Part shown: piece after piece, positions 34,032 through 42,749 of the stretch
Layout of the letters: every line of letters starts with the position of its first letter
How positions within the stretch are numbered: position 1 is the first letter of the stretch
Assembly: GCA_031400505.1 (NCBI GenBank)
Contig: JANNPZ010000086.1
Coordinates: 1-64,000, forward strand
Length of the DNA stretch: 64,000 nucleotides
Reading direction: 5' to 3'
Origin: JAIYDJ01 sp031400505
Lineage (GTDB): Bacteria; Pseudomonadota; Alphaproteobacteria; Rhodobacterales; Rhodobacteraceae
Made by a program: the position numbers and the translations under genes
The notes under the pieces: model-generated
The model's input: the letters and a program-made list of their open reading frames with translations, nothing else
Told to the model about the DNA's origin: nothing
Databases searched by the model: none

Positions 34032-35006
34032 TCAAAGGCTGGCCGCAGCGGCAAGAAACAGCGCAACAATCAGGCCGGCGTCCCGGTTGGAATGAAACAC
34101 CCTAAGGCAGGATGCGGGGTCGTCAATGTTGAGCCGCCTCAGTTGCCATGCCAAATGCCAGCCAAAGGCCCAGACGCCGACCAATGCCACGCCCAGCCTC
34201 GCAAGGCCGCCGTCTGGAAGCACCGACAGGATGACGGCCATCGCCATCAGCGTGGTTGTGGCCATTTGAAACCCCATGAGCCAACGGCGCGAGGTAGGCC
34301 CGAAAAGCCGCGCCGTGGATTTCACGCCGATCAAGGCGTCGTCTTCGGTATCCTGATGCGCGTAGATCGTGTCGTAAAACAGCGTCCAGAAGACTCCTGC
34401 GCCATAAAGCAGGACCGCCGACAAGCTCACCGTTTCGGCATGCGCCGCATAGGCCAGCAAAATCCCCCAGTTGAAGGCAAGCCCCAGAAACGCCTGCGGC
34501 CACCAGGTAAACCGTTTGGCAAAGGGGTAGATCGCAACCAGCGCCAGTGACCCGATGCCAAGACCGATGGCAATCGCGTTGAAGCTGAACAGGATCAGCG
34601 CGGCAAGCAAGGCTTGGACCACCATCCAGATCAGCGCCGCCCTGACGCTGACCTGGCCTGCCGGCAAGGGGCGGCTGCGGGTGCGTGCGACACTTGCATC
34701 GATATGGCGGTCGGTGATGTCGTTCCAGGTGCAGCCCGCGCCGCGCATCAGAAAGGCCCCAAGGCCGCATCCGATGACCAGCCACAGGTCGGCCGCGCGG
34801 ACCCCGCTGTGCAGGGCCGAAAGCGCAATCCCCCAAAGACAAGGGATCAGCAAAAGCCAGGTCCCGATCGGCCGGTCGGCGCGGCTGAGCCGCAGAAAGG
34901 GCCGGGCGGCGGGGTGGGCGTATCGATCCACCCAGTTGCCGGCAGCGGCGTCTGAAACTGGGGTGTCGGGCCTGGCGGCCTCTGGCATTTCGGGATGCTT
35001 GTGCAT
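34032..35006 (-). CDS. ubiA: 4-hydroxybenzoate polyprenyltransferase UbiA
   Basis: About 324 residues with nine predicted membrane helices. The first prenyl-binding motif NDITDRHID (about residue 97) and the second YDTIYAHQDTEDD (about 210) bind the Mg-diphosphate of the polyprenyl donor. It attaches the isoprenoid chain to 4-hydroxybenzoate in ubiquinone synthesis at the inner membrane. I choose the ATG at 35006, which leaves 11 bases before the divergent rsmE start; an earlier ATG at 35030 would overlap rsmE. The N-terminal 30 residues are poorly conserved and Pro/Ala-rich. Confidence 0.93.
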   Translation of the reverse strand: MHKHPEMPEAARPDTPVSDAAAGNWVDRYAHPAARPFLRLSRADRPIGTWLLLIPCLWGIALSALHSGVRAADLWLVIGCGLGAFLMRGAGCTWNDITDRHIDASVARTRSRPLPAGQVSVRAALIWMVVQALLAALILFSFNAIAIGLGIGSLALVAIYPFAKRFTWWPQAFLGLAFNWGILLAYAAHAETVSLSAVLLYGAGVFWTLFYDTIYAHQDTEDDALIGVKSTARLFGPTSRRWLMGFQMATTTLMAMAVILSVLPDGGLARLGVALVGVWAFGWHLAWQLRRLNIDDPASCLRVFHSNRDAGLIVALFLAAAASL

Positions 35007-35017
35007 AGGGTCGCGCC

Positions 35018-35758
35018 ATGTCCGAGGCAAAGATCAGGCTTTATGTAGATCAGGCACTGGCCCCGGGGCAACCCGTGGCGGTCGGGGACGATGCGGCCAA
35101 TTATCTGTTCAATGTGATGCGGCTGTCGGTCGGCGGGCAGGTGGCGCTGTTCAATGGTCGCCACGGCGAATGGCGCGCGGTCGTGACGCAGGCGGGCAAG
35201 CGGGCCGGGGTATTGACCTGCATCGAGGCGACAGGCCCTCAGGTGATGCCTTGCGATCTGTGGTTGATCTTTGCGCCGATCAAGAAGGTGCGGACCGACT
35301 TCATCGTCGAAAAGGCGGTCGAATTGGGCGTATCGCGGATCGTGCCGGTGCAGACGCGGCACACCAATTCGGAACGCATCCGGCAAGACCGCTTGCAGGC
35401 GCATGCCGTCGAGGCGGCCGAGCAGTGCGGGGCGACTTTCGTGCCCGAGGTCGCCGATCTGGTGGGTTTGGAGCGGCTTTTGGCTGGCTGGCCCGACGGG
35501 CGACGGCTGATGTGGTGCGACGAAGGGTTGTCGGGATCCGGGGTGGGGGCCTCTGCGACCCTGACGGGTCTTGTCGGTGCCGGGCCCTGGGCCGTTCTGA
35601 TCGGGCCAGAGGGCGGGTTTTCGAAAGACGAGCAGACGCGGTTGCGGGGGATGGCGGGGGTGCACGGCGTCAGCCTTGGCCCGCGCATCCTGCGCGCAGA
35701 TACGGCCGCTGTGGCGGCACTGGTGCTGTGGCAGGCGGTTCTGGGGGATTTGAGGTGA
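35018..35758 (+). CDS. rsmE: 16S rRNA (uracil(1498)-N(3))-methyltransferase RsmE
   Basis: A 246-residue SPOUT methyltransferase. The N-terminal PUA-like part has LYVDQALAPGQPVAVGDDAANYL. The knot region has LIFAPIKKVRTDFIVEKAVELGVSRIVPVQTRH, and the SAM-binding loop is VLIGPEGGFSKDE (about 193-205) followed by LGPRILRADTAAVAAL. It methylates U1498 in 16S rRNA. It is transcribed away from ubiA with only 11 bases between starts, so promoters must lie within the opposite gene or the transcripts are leaderless. Confidence 0.95.
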   Translation: MSEAKIRLYVDQALAPGQPVAVGDDAANYLFNVMRLSVGGQVALFNGRHGEWRAVVTQAGKRAGVLTCIEATGPQVMPCDLWLIFAPIKKVRTDFIVEKAVELGVSRIVPVQTRHTNSERIRQDRLQAHAVEAAEQCGATFVPEVADLVGLERLLAGWPDGRRLMWCDEGLSGSGVGASATLTGLVGAGPWAVLIGPEGGFSKDEQTRLRGMAGVHGVSLGPRILRADTAAVAALVLWQAVLGDLR

Positions 35759-35840
35759 GCGGGATCACGAAAAGGCCCTGGCCCGCGGAAGGGTCATTAG
35801 CGCCTTCTTGGGGTGCGACTTGCCAGACAACGGGGATCCC

Positions 35841-36413
35841 ATGACCTGGATGCGCCCGGAATTACGCGCCGCACTGATCCGTTGTCGCGAAGTCATGGCC
35901 GCGGCTGCACTTGGCGCGCTGGGGCTATGGCTTGCGTTGCTGGGGGGGTATGTTTTGGTGCCTGCGGGGGCAGTCATATTCGTACTTGGGGCCGCCTGGG
36001 CCGTGATGGCGGTGCGTCGGTTGCGGTTTGCCCAGGCCCCCGATGGGCCGGGGGTCGTTGAGTTGGACGAAGGGCAGATCGGCTATCTCGGACCGGGTAC
36101 GGGGGCGGCGTCGGGTGGCTATGTCAGCCTGGTCGATCTGGTGGAATTGCGCCTGCTGCGCCTACGTGGGCGGCGGGTGTGGCGGCTGAAGCAAGAGGAT
36201 AGTCAGGCGCTGCTGATCCCGGTCGATGCCGCCGGCGCGGACCGGTTGTTTGACGCATTCACCAGCCTGCCGGGGATGGATACAGCGGCCCTGGTAGCAG
36301 CACTGCAGATTGCGCCGCCACACGGCGGCCGAGGGGTGGCGCTTGCCAATGACAACCAACTGATCTGGGCGCGGTCGCGGAATTTCGGTGCCCCGGGCAG
36401 TTTGCGCAGGTGA
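35841..36413 (+). CDS. Putative membrane protein, function unknown
   Basis: About 190 residues from MTWMRPELRAALIRCREVMAAAALG. The first 70 residues hold two predicted transmembrane helices (about 24-42 and 46-65). The remaining part is soluble and could form a PH-like beta sandwich (VVELDEGQIGYLGPGT, RVWRLKQEDSQALLIP). I do not recognise a family with confidence. It follows rsmE on the same strand by about 80 bases and precedes gshA, so it may be part of the rsmE transcript. The GGGGATCC before the ATG at 35841 is a plausible ribosome-binding site. Confidence 0.72.
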   Translation: MTWMRPELRAALIRCREVMAAAALGALGLWLALLGGYVLVPAGAVIFVLGAAWAVMAVRRLRFAQAPDGPGVVELDEGQIGYLGPGTGAASGGYVSLVDLVELRLLRLRGRRVWRLKQEDSQALLIPVDAAGADRLFDAFTSLPGMDTAALVAALQIAPPHGGRGVALANDNQLIWARSRNFGAPGSLRR

Positions 36414-36537
36414 CCGTTTCGTGAACAGGGGTGCCGTCTCTTGACTTAACTTCCGCCGCAGGACACCAGTTGCCGCCTGCAACCTGCCAACTGCAAAGCC
36501 GTACGCCTTTCACCACCCCAAGAACGGAGACTGTGCC

Positions 36538-37884
36538 ATGTCCATTCCGCAATCCGGTGGCGGCCATATCGACAGCATAGATCAGCTTGCCGCCTATATG
36601 GCGCAAGGTTGCAAACCGATTTCTGATTGGCGCATCGGCACCGAGCATGAGAAATTCGGCTGGCTGACCGACAGCCGCGCCCCGCTGCCCTATTCCGGGG
36701 AACGGTCGATTTCTGCGCTGTTTGCCGGGCTTGAGGCGCGGTTTGGCTGGACCCCGGTGCGCGAGGCCGGCAACGTCATCGGGATGATGCGCGGGCAGGC
36801 CAACATCAGTCTGGAACCCGGCGGGCAATTCGAGTTGTCCGGCGCAGCGGTGGCCAACCTGCATGAGACGGCAGCCGAATTGCAGTCGCACCTGGACGAA
36901 GTGAAGGCCCTGGCCGACCCATTGGGCATCCGGTTCATGGGGATCGGTGCTGCGCCTGAATGGTCAGGTCCCGATATGCCGGTGATGCCCAAAGGGCGCT
37001 ACCGGTTGATGACCGACTACATGGGGCGTGTCGGCACCCACGGCACCCAGATGATGTATCGCACCTGCACGGTTCAGGTGAACCTCGACTATGCCTCCGA
37101 AGCGGACATGGTGAAAAAGCTGCGTGTGGCGCTGGCGTTGCAACCGGTGGCGACGGCGCTTTTTGCCTCGTCCCCGTTCTTTGACGGCGCGTTGAACGGG
37201 CACAAAAGCTGGCGCTCGCGCATTTGGCGCGGCCTTGACAATACGCGCACGGGCATGCTGCCGTTTGCGTTCAACGGCGATTTCGGGTTTCAGGCCTATG
37301 TCGATTGGGTCCTGGATGTGCCGATGTATTTTGTGTACCGCGACGGCAAGTATATCAATGCCTTGGGCCAGTCGTTCCGCGATTTTCTGAAGGGTCAGTT
37401 GCCCGCGCTGCCCGGCGAAAAGCCGACGCTTTCCGACTGGGCCGACCACATGACGACCGTGTTCCCCGAGGCGCGGGTCAAGAAGTACATCGAGATGCGC
37501 GGAGCCGATTGCGGAGATCAGCCGCATATCAACGCGCTGCCGGCCTTTTGGGTCGGGCTGATGTATGATCAAGGCGCGCTTGATGCCGCATGGGATCTGG
37601 TCAAGGGGCTGGATGCCGCCACCCGCGAAGGGCTGCGCCAAGCCGCGAGCGAGCGCGGCCTGCAAGGCACTGCGGACGGGGTTGCCATCGCCGATCTGGC
37701 CCGTGCCACTGTTGCGCTGTCGCAGGCGGGGCTTGCTGCGCGGGGACTTGGCGAAGAGGTGTATCTTGCGCCGCTGGTCGCATCGGTCAAGGCCGGGGCG
37801 GTGCAGGCCGACCGCTGGCTGGCGCTGTACCATGGCGAGTGGGCGGGCAGTCTGACCCCGATCTACGAAGCCTCCAGCCTTTAG
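36538..37884 (+). CDS. gshA: Glutamate--cysteine ligase
   Basis: A 448-residue ligase of the plant/alphaproteobacterial type. Signatures are WRIGTEHEKFGW near residue 31, ISLEPGGQFELSGA near 88, MMYRTCTVQVNLDY near 174-187 and the FFDGALNGHKSWRSRIWRGLDNTRTGMLPFAF segment. It condenses glutamate and cysteine with ATP in the first step of glutathione synthesis, in the cytosol. The length equals that of the family. The gene stands alone here, and gshB is not in the window. Confidence 0.96.
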   Translation: MSIPQSGGGHIDSIDQLAAYMAQGCKPISDWRIGTEHEKFGWLTDSRAPLPYSGERSISALFAGLEARFGWTPVREAGNVIGMMRGQANISLEPGGQFELSGAAVANLHETAAELQSHLDEVKALADPLGIRFMGIGAAPEWSGPDMPVMPKGRYRLMTDYMGRVGTHGTQMMYRTCTVQVNLDYASEADMVKKLRVALALQPVATALFASSPFFDGALNGHKSWRSRIWRGLDNTRTGMLPFAFNGDFGFQAYVDWVLDVPMYFVYRDGKYINALGQSFRDFLKGQLPALPGEKPTLSDWADHMTTVFPEARVKKYIEMRGADCGDQPHINALPAFWVGLMYDQGALDAAWDLVKGLDAATREGLRQAASERGLQGTADGVAIADLARATVALSQAGLAARGLGEEVYLAPLVASVKAGAVQADRWLALYHGEWAGSLTPIYEASSL

Positions 37885-38013
37885 CCCGCATCAGGCCTGA
37901 CATCGTAGACCAAGGCCCGTGCTTTTGCCCAAGTCATGTCGCTCGGGCTTGATCGCATGATATAGTGCCAACCGATGCATCTTCGGAATTTTTGGGTCCG
38001 TCCGGCTTCAGGA

Positions 38014-38616
38014 TTATGCACCGATCTTGGGTTCGGTGCCGGCTTTGATGCGCGCGATGTTGGGGCTGTGCTTGACGTAGATCAGCAGAGTCAGAAGGAT
38101 CACCAGAACAATCATCTGCCCATGGCCAAACACCACCAGCCAAAACGAGCACGATGCAGCGGCAATCAGTGCCGCCAGCGACGACATGCGGCTTATGGCG
38201 GCCGTGACGGCCCAGACCGCACAGCAGGCAAAGCCCACCTGCGGGGCAAGGGCGGTCATCAAGCCAAGAAAGGTTGCCACCCCCTTGCCGCCCTTGAACC
38301 CGAGCCAAACCGGAAACAAATGGCCTAGAAACGCCGAAAACCCCGCGAATTGCGCGGCATCTTCGCCGATCGCGGCACGGGCGATCAGCACGGTCACAGC
38401 GCCTTTCGCTGCGTCCAGCAGCAGTGTCGCCGCAGCCGCACGCTTGTTTCCGGTACGCAAAACATTCGTCGCCCCGATGTTGCCCGAACCGATGCTGCGC
38501 AAATCGCCCAGACCCAGACTTCGGGTGATCAGGATGCCGAACGGGATCGAGCCGAGCAGATAGGCAAGTGCCGCGACGACTGCGAGCGTGGCATAGGGGG
38601 TGATCAGGTCGGGCAT
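38014..38616 (-). CDS. plsY: Glycerol-3-phosphate acyltransferase PlsY
   Basis: A 200-residue membrane enzyme with about five helices. Motif 1 is LGSIPFGILITRSLGLGDLRSIGSGNIGATNVLRTG (about residues 20-56), motif 2 is GHLFPVWLGFKGGKGVATFLG (about 101-121) and motif 3 includes VALAL-type helix residues with SSLAAL. It transfers an acyl group from acyl-phosphate to glycerol-3-phosphate, the first step in phospholipid synthesis. The ATG at 38616 is used because it follows the dihydroorotase-like stop directly; 25 earlier codons are antisense-like. It is the last gene of the pyrB operon. Confidence 0.95.
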   Translation of the reverse strand: MPDLITPYATLAVVAALAYLLGSIPFGILITRSLGLGDLRSIGSGNIGATNVLRTGNKRAAAATLLLDAAKGAVTVLIARAAIGEDAAQFAGFSAFLGHLFPVWLGFKGGKGVATFLGLMTALAPQVGFACCAVWAVTAAISRMSSLAALIAAASCSFWLVVFGHGQMIVLVILLTLLIYVKHSPNIARIKAGTEPKIGA

Positions 38617-38617
38617 G

Positions 38618-39886
38618 TCAGGCGTCACCGAAAACTTGGGTGCCAGCCACCCATGTTGCCAATACCTTACCCTCCATCCGCTGTCCGTCAAAGGGGGTGT
38701 TCCGCGATTTCGAATGTAGCGTGAAACGGTCCAGCAAGAACGGCGCGTCCGGGTCGAACAAGATCAGGTCGGCAGGCGCGCCCACCGCCAGACGACCCTG
38801 TGGCAACCCAAGACGGCGCGCAGGGTTCAGCGCCATCGCGCGAAACAGCGTAGGCAAGTCCAGATGCCCGGCGTGGTAAAGCCGCATCGCCGCCGGAAGC
38901 AGGGTTTGCAGGCCGACTGCGCCACTGGCGGCTTCTTCGAACGGCAGTCGCTTGGATTCCTCGTCCGCCGGGGTGTGATAGCTGCCGATGGTGTCGATCA
39001 ACCCATCTGCCACCGCCTGCACCAGTGCCAGCCGGTCATCTTCGGACCGCAGCGGGGGCGTCAGCTTGAAGAAGGTGCGATAGTCGCCGATGTCCAACTC
39101 GTTCAGCGTTAGGTGGTGGATCGAGGTTCCTGCGGTCACATCGAGGCCGTTGCCCTTGGCGCGGGCCAGCGCGGGCAGGGTGCGGGCGGTCGTGATCTGG
39201 TCGGCGTGGTACCTTGCCCCCGTCATTTCGACCAGCGCCATGTCGCGATCAAACCCCATCCGTTCTGCCATCGCAGAAACCGCCGGGATGCCACGCAGGG
39301 ATGCAAACTTCGACGTGGTGGCCGAGGCGCCCTGCGACAGGCCGGGGTCCTGCGGATGGCCGATGATGAGCGCGCCCAGAGCGCGGGCATAGGTCATGCA
39401 GCGCGACAGGGTTTTGGTGTTCTGCGTCACACGGTCGCCATCGGTGAACGCAATCGCCCCCGCGTCGAGCAGAAAGCCGATCTCGACCATCTGGGTGCCC
39501 GCGCGGGCCTTGGTCAGGCAGGCCATATGGTGGATGCGGATCAAAGAAGCTTCCCGCGCGCGGCGGGTGACAAATTCAAGAAGTTCCGGCGTGTCGATGG
39601 CAGGGTTGGTATCTGGTCGCGCAATGATGGTGGTGATGCCACCGGCCGCCGCCGCCAGACCGGCGGATTTGAAACTTTCCTTGTGCCGCTCGCCCGGTTC
39701 GCCGATCTGAACACCTAGGTCCACGATTCCGGGCGCGAGGGGCAAGCCCTGGCAGTCGATGATCGTGCCGGTTTTCGGGGCGGGGGTATCGCGTGACTGG
39801 ATCACCCCATTTGCAACAGTCAGCGAGCCGACAGAATCGCTCATGGACTCAGGGTCGATCAGACGCGCGTTGGTAAAGTGGATCAT
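38618..39886 (-). CDS. Inactive dihydroorotase homologue (PyrC'/PyrX type)
   Basis: A 422-residue dihydroorotase-like amidohydrolase. The fold matches class I DHOase throughout, e.g. EPGERHKES, TGARYHADQITT, HHLTLNELDIGDYRTFFKLTPPLR and the SKRLPFEEAASGAVG segment. However, the metal-binding HxH is replaced: HVHLREP in active enzymes is GVQIGEP here (residues 58-64). The ATDHAPH motif is IGSYHTPA, so the catalytic Asp is lost, and the CHVST His is Gln. It cannot hold the binuclear zinc site, so it is probably a non-catalytic partner that stabilises aspartate carbamoyltransferase, as known for Pseudomonas PyrC'. It lies just downstream of pyrB. Confidence 0.9.
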   Translation of the reverse strand: MIHFTNARLIDPESMSDSVGSLTVANGVIQSRDTPAPKTGTIIDCQGLPLAPGIVDLGVQIGEPGERHKESFKSAGLAAAAGGITTIIARPDTNPAIDTPELLEFVTRRAREASLIRIHHMACLTKARAGTQMVEIGFLLDAGAIAFTDGDRVTQNTKTLSRCMTYARALGALIIGHPQDPGLSQGASATTSKFASLRGIPAVSAMAERMGFDRDMALVEMTGARYHADQITTARTLPALARAKGNGLDVTAGTSIHHLTLNELDIGDYRTFFKLTPPLRSEDDRLALVQAVADGLIDTIGSYHTPADEESKRLPFEEAASGAVGLQTLLPAAMRLYHAGHLDLPTLFRAMALNPARRLGLPQGRLAVGAPADLILFDPDAPFLLDRFTLHSKSRNTPFDGQRMEGKVLATWVAGTQVFGDA

Positions 39887-39934
39887 GCGGCCTCGTTCAG
39901 GACTGGGGCGGGTTGGGTTTGGTCGGAGCAACCA

Positions 39935-40072
39935 TCAGCCGGCGATCCAGACAAACCAGCCGACAAAAGCAAAGAGTGCCAGCAGAACGACTGTGGCGAC
40001 CATACCGGAAATTCGGGCGTCCGACATCGGGCGTTTGGGTTTGTGGCCAGGTTTGTGGTCAGGTCCGGTCAT
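39935..40072 (-). CDS. 45-residue single-pass membrane protein inside the pyr operon
   Basis: A small protein starting MTGPDHKPGHKPKRP and followed by one hydrophobic helix (MVATVVLLALFAFVGWFVWIAG). Its ATG (40072) overlaps the pyrB stop by 4 bases (ATGA), and it ends 48 bases before the dihydroorotase-like gene. Its basic N-terminus suggests that the tail is cytosolic. It is co-transcribed with pyrB by position. No family is recognised; a role in anchoring the carbamoyltransferase complex would be pure hypothesis. Confidence 0.6.
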   Translation of the reverse strand: MTGPDHKPGHKPKRPMSDARISGMVATVVLLALFAFVGWFVWIAG

Positions 40073-41031
40073 GCCATCACTCCGGCCGCGCGCGCCCCGC
40101 GTTCGGCTTTCAGGTTGCGCGCCAGCAGATCCATGCAAGCCATGCGCACCGCGACACCCATTTCGACCTGCTCCTGAATGACAGAACGGTTGATATCATC
40201 GGCCAGGGTCCCGTCAATCTCGACCCCCCGATTCATCGGGCCGGGGTGCATCACAATGGCGTCGGGTTTGGCATGGGCCAGTTTTTCGGCATCAAGCCCG
40301 TAGCGGTGGTAGTATTCACGCTCGGACGGGATGAACGCGCCGTCCATCCGTTCCTTTTGCAGGCGCAGCATCATCACCACGTCGCAGCCTTCAAGGCCGC
40401 GTTCCATGTCGTCGAACACCTCGCAGCCAAACTCTGCCACGCCCATCGGCATCAGGGTCGGCGGGGCGATCAGGCGCACGCGGTTTTCCATCTTGCCGAG
40501 CAGGATCAGGTTCGAACGCGCAACGCGGGAATGGGCGATGTCGCCGCAGATAGCCACTGTCAGCCGCTGTATGCGGCCCTTGGCGCGACGGATCGTCAGG
40601 GCGTCAAGCAGGGCCTGAGTGGGGTGTTCGTGGCGGCCGTCTCCGGCGTTCAGCACCGCGCAATTCACCTTTTCAGCCAACAGGTTGACCGCACCCGACG
40701 ATGGGTGACGCACAACCAGCAGATCGGGATGCATCGCGTTCAGCGTCATCGCCGTGTCAAGCAGGGTTTCGCCCTTCTTCACCGAAGAATGCGACACGCC
40801 CATATTCATCACATCGGCCCCGAGGCGCTTTCCTGCCAGTTCGAAACTGGCAAGGGTTCGAGTGGACGCCTCGAAGAACATGTTGATCTGGGTAAGGCCC
40901 GCCAGCGCATCCGATTGCTTCATCGTGCGGCGGTTCAGATCAACATAGCGGTCGGCGAGGTCGAGAACGGTGACGATCTCGGACGGGGCCAGATGTTCGA
41001 TGCCAAGCAGGTGGCGGGCGCGAAAGGTCAT
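40069..41031 (-). CDS. pyrB: Aspartate carbamoyltransferase catalytic subunit
   Basis: A 320-residue ATCase catalytic chain. The carbamoyl-phosphate loop STRT is at residues 56-59 (FFEASTRTL), the HPTQALLDALT segment is near 138-148, and MHPGPMNRGVE near the C-terminus. It joins carbamoyl phosphate and aspartate, the first committed step of pyrimidine synthesis. No pyrI regulatory chain is present, consistent with the class-A type that needs a PyrC' partner, encoded two genes downstream. It is coupled by an ATGA overlap to the 45-residue membrane protein. Confidence 0.96.
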   Translation of the reverse strand: MTFRARHLLGIEHLAPSEIVTVLDLADRYVDLNRRTMKQSDALAGLTQINMFFEASTRTLASFELAGKRLGADVMNMGVSHSSVKKGETLLDTAMTLNAMHPDLLVVRHPSSGAVNLLAEKVNCAVLNAGDGRHEHPTQALLDALTIRRAKGRIQRLTVAICGDIAHSRVARSNLILLGKMENRVRLIAPPTLMPMGVAEFGCEVFDDMERGLEGCDVVMMLRLQKERMDGAFIPSEREYYHRYGLDAEKLAHAKPDAIVMHPGPMNRGVEIDGTLADDINRSVIQEQVEMGVAVRMACMDLLARNLKAERGARAAGVMA

Positions 41032-41076
41032 CTGGCTCTCCTGTCGGGGTGCTCCGCTTATGGCAAAGCCGGGACG

Positions 41077-41874
41077 TCAGGGCAACGGGGCAATCGGGTT
41101 GGTGTGGGGGATGCAGAGGGGGGCCATGCCGGCTTCGGTCGGCGCCCGGGTAAATCGGCGGCCCCGGAAGGACCAGCGAAACATCTGCGGGCTGGTGTCG
41201 TATCGGACCAGTAATAGCACATCAGACGGGCCGGTGCGGTCTTTGGCCATCGTCAGCGCCATCAGGTCAGACCGGCTGGTGGGCGGGCGCAGGTAGGGGC
41301 CCAGCATCAGGCAGCGGGGATTGTCTGCGTGGCGGCGCAGGGCGTCTGCGATGATCAGGTCGGGATAGCGGAAGCCGCCGTCAAGCGACAGCGCCGCCAT
41401 CACCAGGAAGGCTCCGGTTGCCACTGCCCGTAGTTGGGTTCGCCAGAGGGCAGCAACCGCTGCCACCGACAGGACCGCGACCCCGATATGCAGTTGCAGA
41501 CCACCCAAGCCGCCTTGCAGCATCATCGCAAGGACAAGAAACATCGCGCAGCCGACAACAACGCCGAGCCCAGCCAGCAGCAGCGCGTCGAACCCGGCCA
41601 ACAGGGCGGCCTCTGTCGGTGACGGTGTCGAGGGCATGATGGCCAGCGCGATCGCCCCTCGCACCGCAACACCGGCCAGAGCGGCGCCGATCGCCGACGT
41701 CGCGGCAAGGCGCAACAGCTCATAGCCCCAACCGGCGTCGTAGGGCGTCGGCAGACAGAAGGCGCCAAGGACCAGCAGCAATGCAATCAGCCCCGCGATG
41801 CGCTGACCCCAACGCAACGGCGGCAGCGCCCCGAGGGCCAGAAACATCGCAAGAATGGTCAGATACAGCCCCAC
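41077..41874 (-). CDS. Membrane protein of unknown function upstream of pyrB
   Basis: A 265-residue protein with five or six predicted transmembrane helices in the first 165 residues (YLTILAMFLALGALPPL, IAGLIALLLVLGAFCLP, AATSAIGAALAGVAVRGAIAL, DALLLAGLGVVVGCAMFLVLAMML, HIGVAVLSVAAVAALW, ATGAFLVMAALSLDG). A soluble C-terminal domain follows, rich in Arg and Pro. I do not recognise a family. It is 45 bases upstream of pyrB on the same strand, so it may be the first gene of the pyr operon. It is divergent from the UDG gene. Confidence 0.75.
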   Translation of the reverse strand: MGLYLTILAMFLALGALPPLRWGQRIAGLIALLLVLGAFCLPTPYDAGWGYELLRLAATSAIGAALAGVAVRGAIALAIMPSTPSPTEAALLAGFDALLLAGLGVVVGCAMFLVLAMMLQGGLGGLQLHIGVAVLSVAAVAALWRTQLRAVATGAFLVMAALSLDGGFRYPDLIIADALRRHADNPRCLMLGPYLRPPTSRSDLMALTMAKDRTGPSDVLLLVRYDTSPQMFRWSFRGRRFTRAPTEAGMAPLCIPHTNPIAPLP

Positions 41875-41954
41875 GTCCGATTTCTGGCAGCTTCACCCCG
41901 GAGTGGCAAGCGTGTGCTTGTGGCGGGGGGATGGCGGGCCTAGCCTGCCGACCT

Positions 41955-42749
41955 ATGGGAATCATGGATGACATTGCGGAGGATTGGCAGGCGTCTCTGG
42001 CGTCGCTGGCTTGGCAGGTCAATCTGGGGGTGACCGAGGCTGTGGGGGATGCGCCTGTCAACCGCTATGAGGTAGCGGTGAAGGCGGCTGCGATCGTTGC
42101 GCCTGTAGCGGCGGCGGTGCCCGTGGCGGCGGCGGTGGAGCCTGCGGGCGATGCGGTGGCGGAGGCGAAGGCTGCGGCGGGGAGGGCGGGGTCGCTGACG
42201 GCGCTGCGGGCGGCACTGGGGGCCTATGAGCATTGCGAGATCAAGCGGGGCGCGCGCAATCTGGTATTCGCCGATGGGATGCCGGGGGCGCGGGTTCTGG
42301 TGCTGGGCGAGGCACCGGGGGTCGAGGAGGACAAAGAGGGGCGGCCCTTTGTGGGCCGTGCGGGGCAATTGCTTGACCGGATGTTTGCATCCATCGGATT
42401 GGCCCGAAACGATGCTGATCCAGCGCGGGCATTGTACATCACCAACGTCATGCCATGGCGGCCCCCGAACAACCGTGATCCCGAGCCGGGCGAGATTGCG
42501 ATGATGCGGCCATTTGTCGAGCGGCATATCGCGCTGGCTGCCCCCGAGATCATCGTGGTGATGGGCAATACACCCGGTGCGGCGCTGTTGGGCACCAAGG
42601 GGATCACGAAACTGCGCGGGGTGTGGACGCAGGCGCTGGGCTGTCTGGTGTTGCCGATGTTTCACCCGGCCTATCTGCTGCGCCAGCCCGCAATGAAGCG
42701 CGAGGCCTGGGCGGATTTGTTGAGTTTGCAGGCGAGGTTGCGGGGATGA
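41955..42749 (+). CDS. Uracil-DNA glycosylase, family 4-like without Fe-S ligands
   Basis: About 264 residues from MGIMDDIAEDW. After an Ala/Val/Pro-rich linker (about residues 45-75) comes the glycosylase domain, with the uracil-binding motif GEAPGVEEDKEGRPFVGRAGQLL, TNVMPWRPPNNRDPEPGE and the C-terminal HPAYLLRQP. It should remove uracil from DNA. Only two Cys occur (in EHCEIK and LGCLV), so the four Cys of the [4Fe-4S] cluster of typical family 4 enzymes are not all present. It is followed by the lysE gene with a 4-base overlap. Confidence 0.9.
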   Translation: MGIMDDIAEDWQASLASLAWQVNLGVTEAVGDAPVNRYEVAVKAAAIVAPVAAAVPVAAAVEPAGDAVAEAKAAAGRAGSLTALRAALGAYEHCEIKRGARNLVFADGMPGARVLVLGEAPGVEEDKEGRPFVGRAGQLLDRMFASIGLARNDADPARALYITNVMPWRPPNNRDPEPGEIAMMRPFVERHIALAAPEIIVVMGNTPGAALLGTKGITKLRGVWTQALGCLVLPMFHPAYLLRQPAMKREAWADLLSLQARLRG

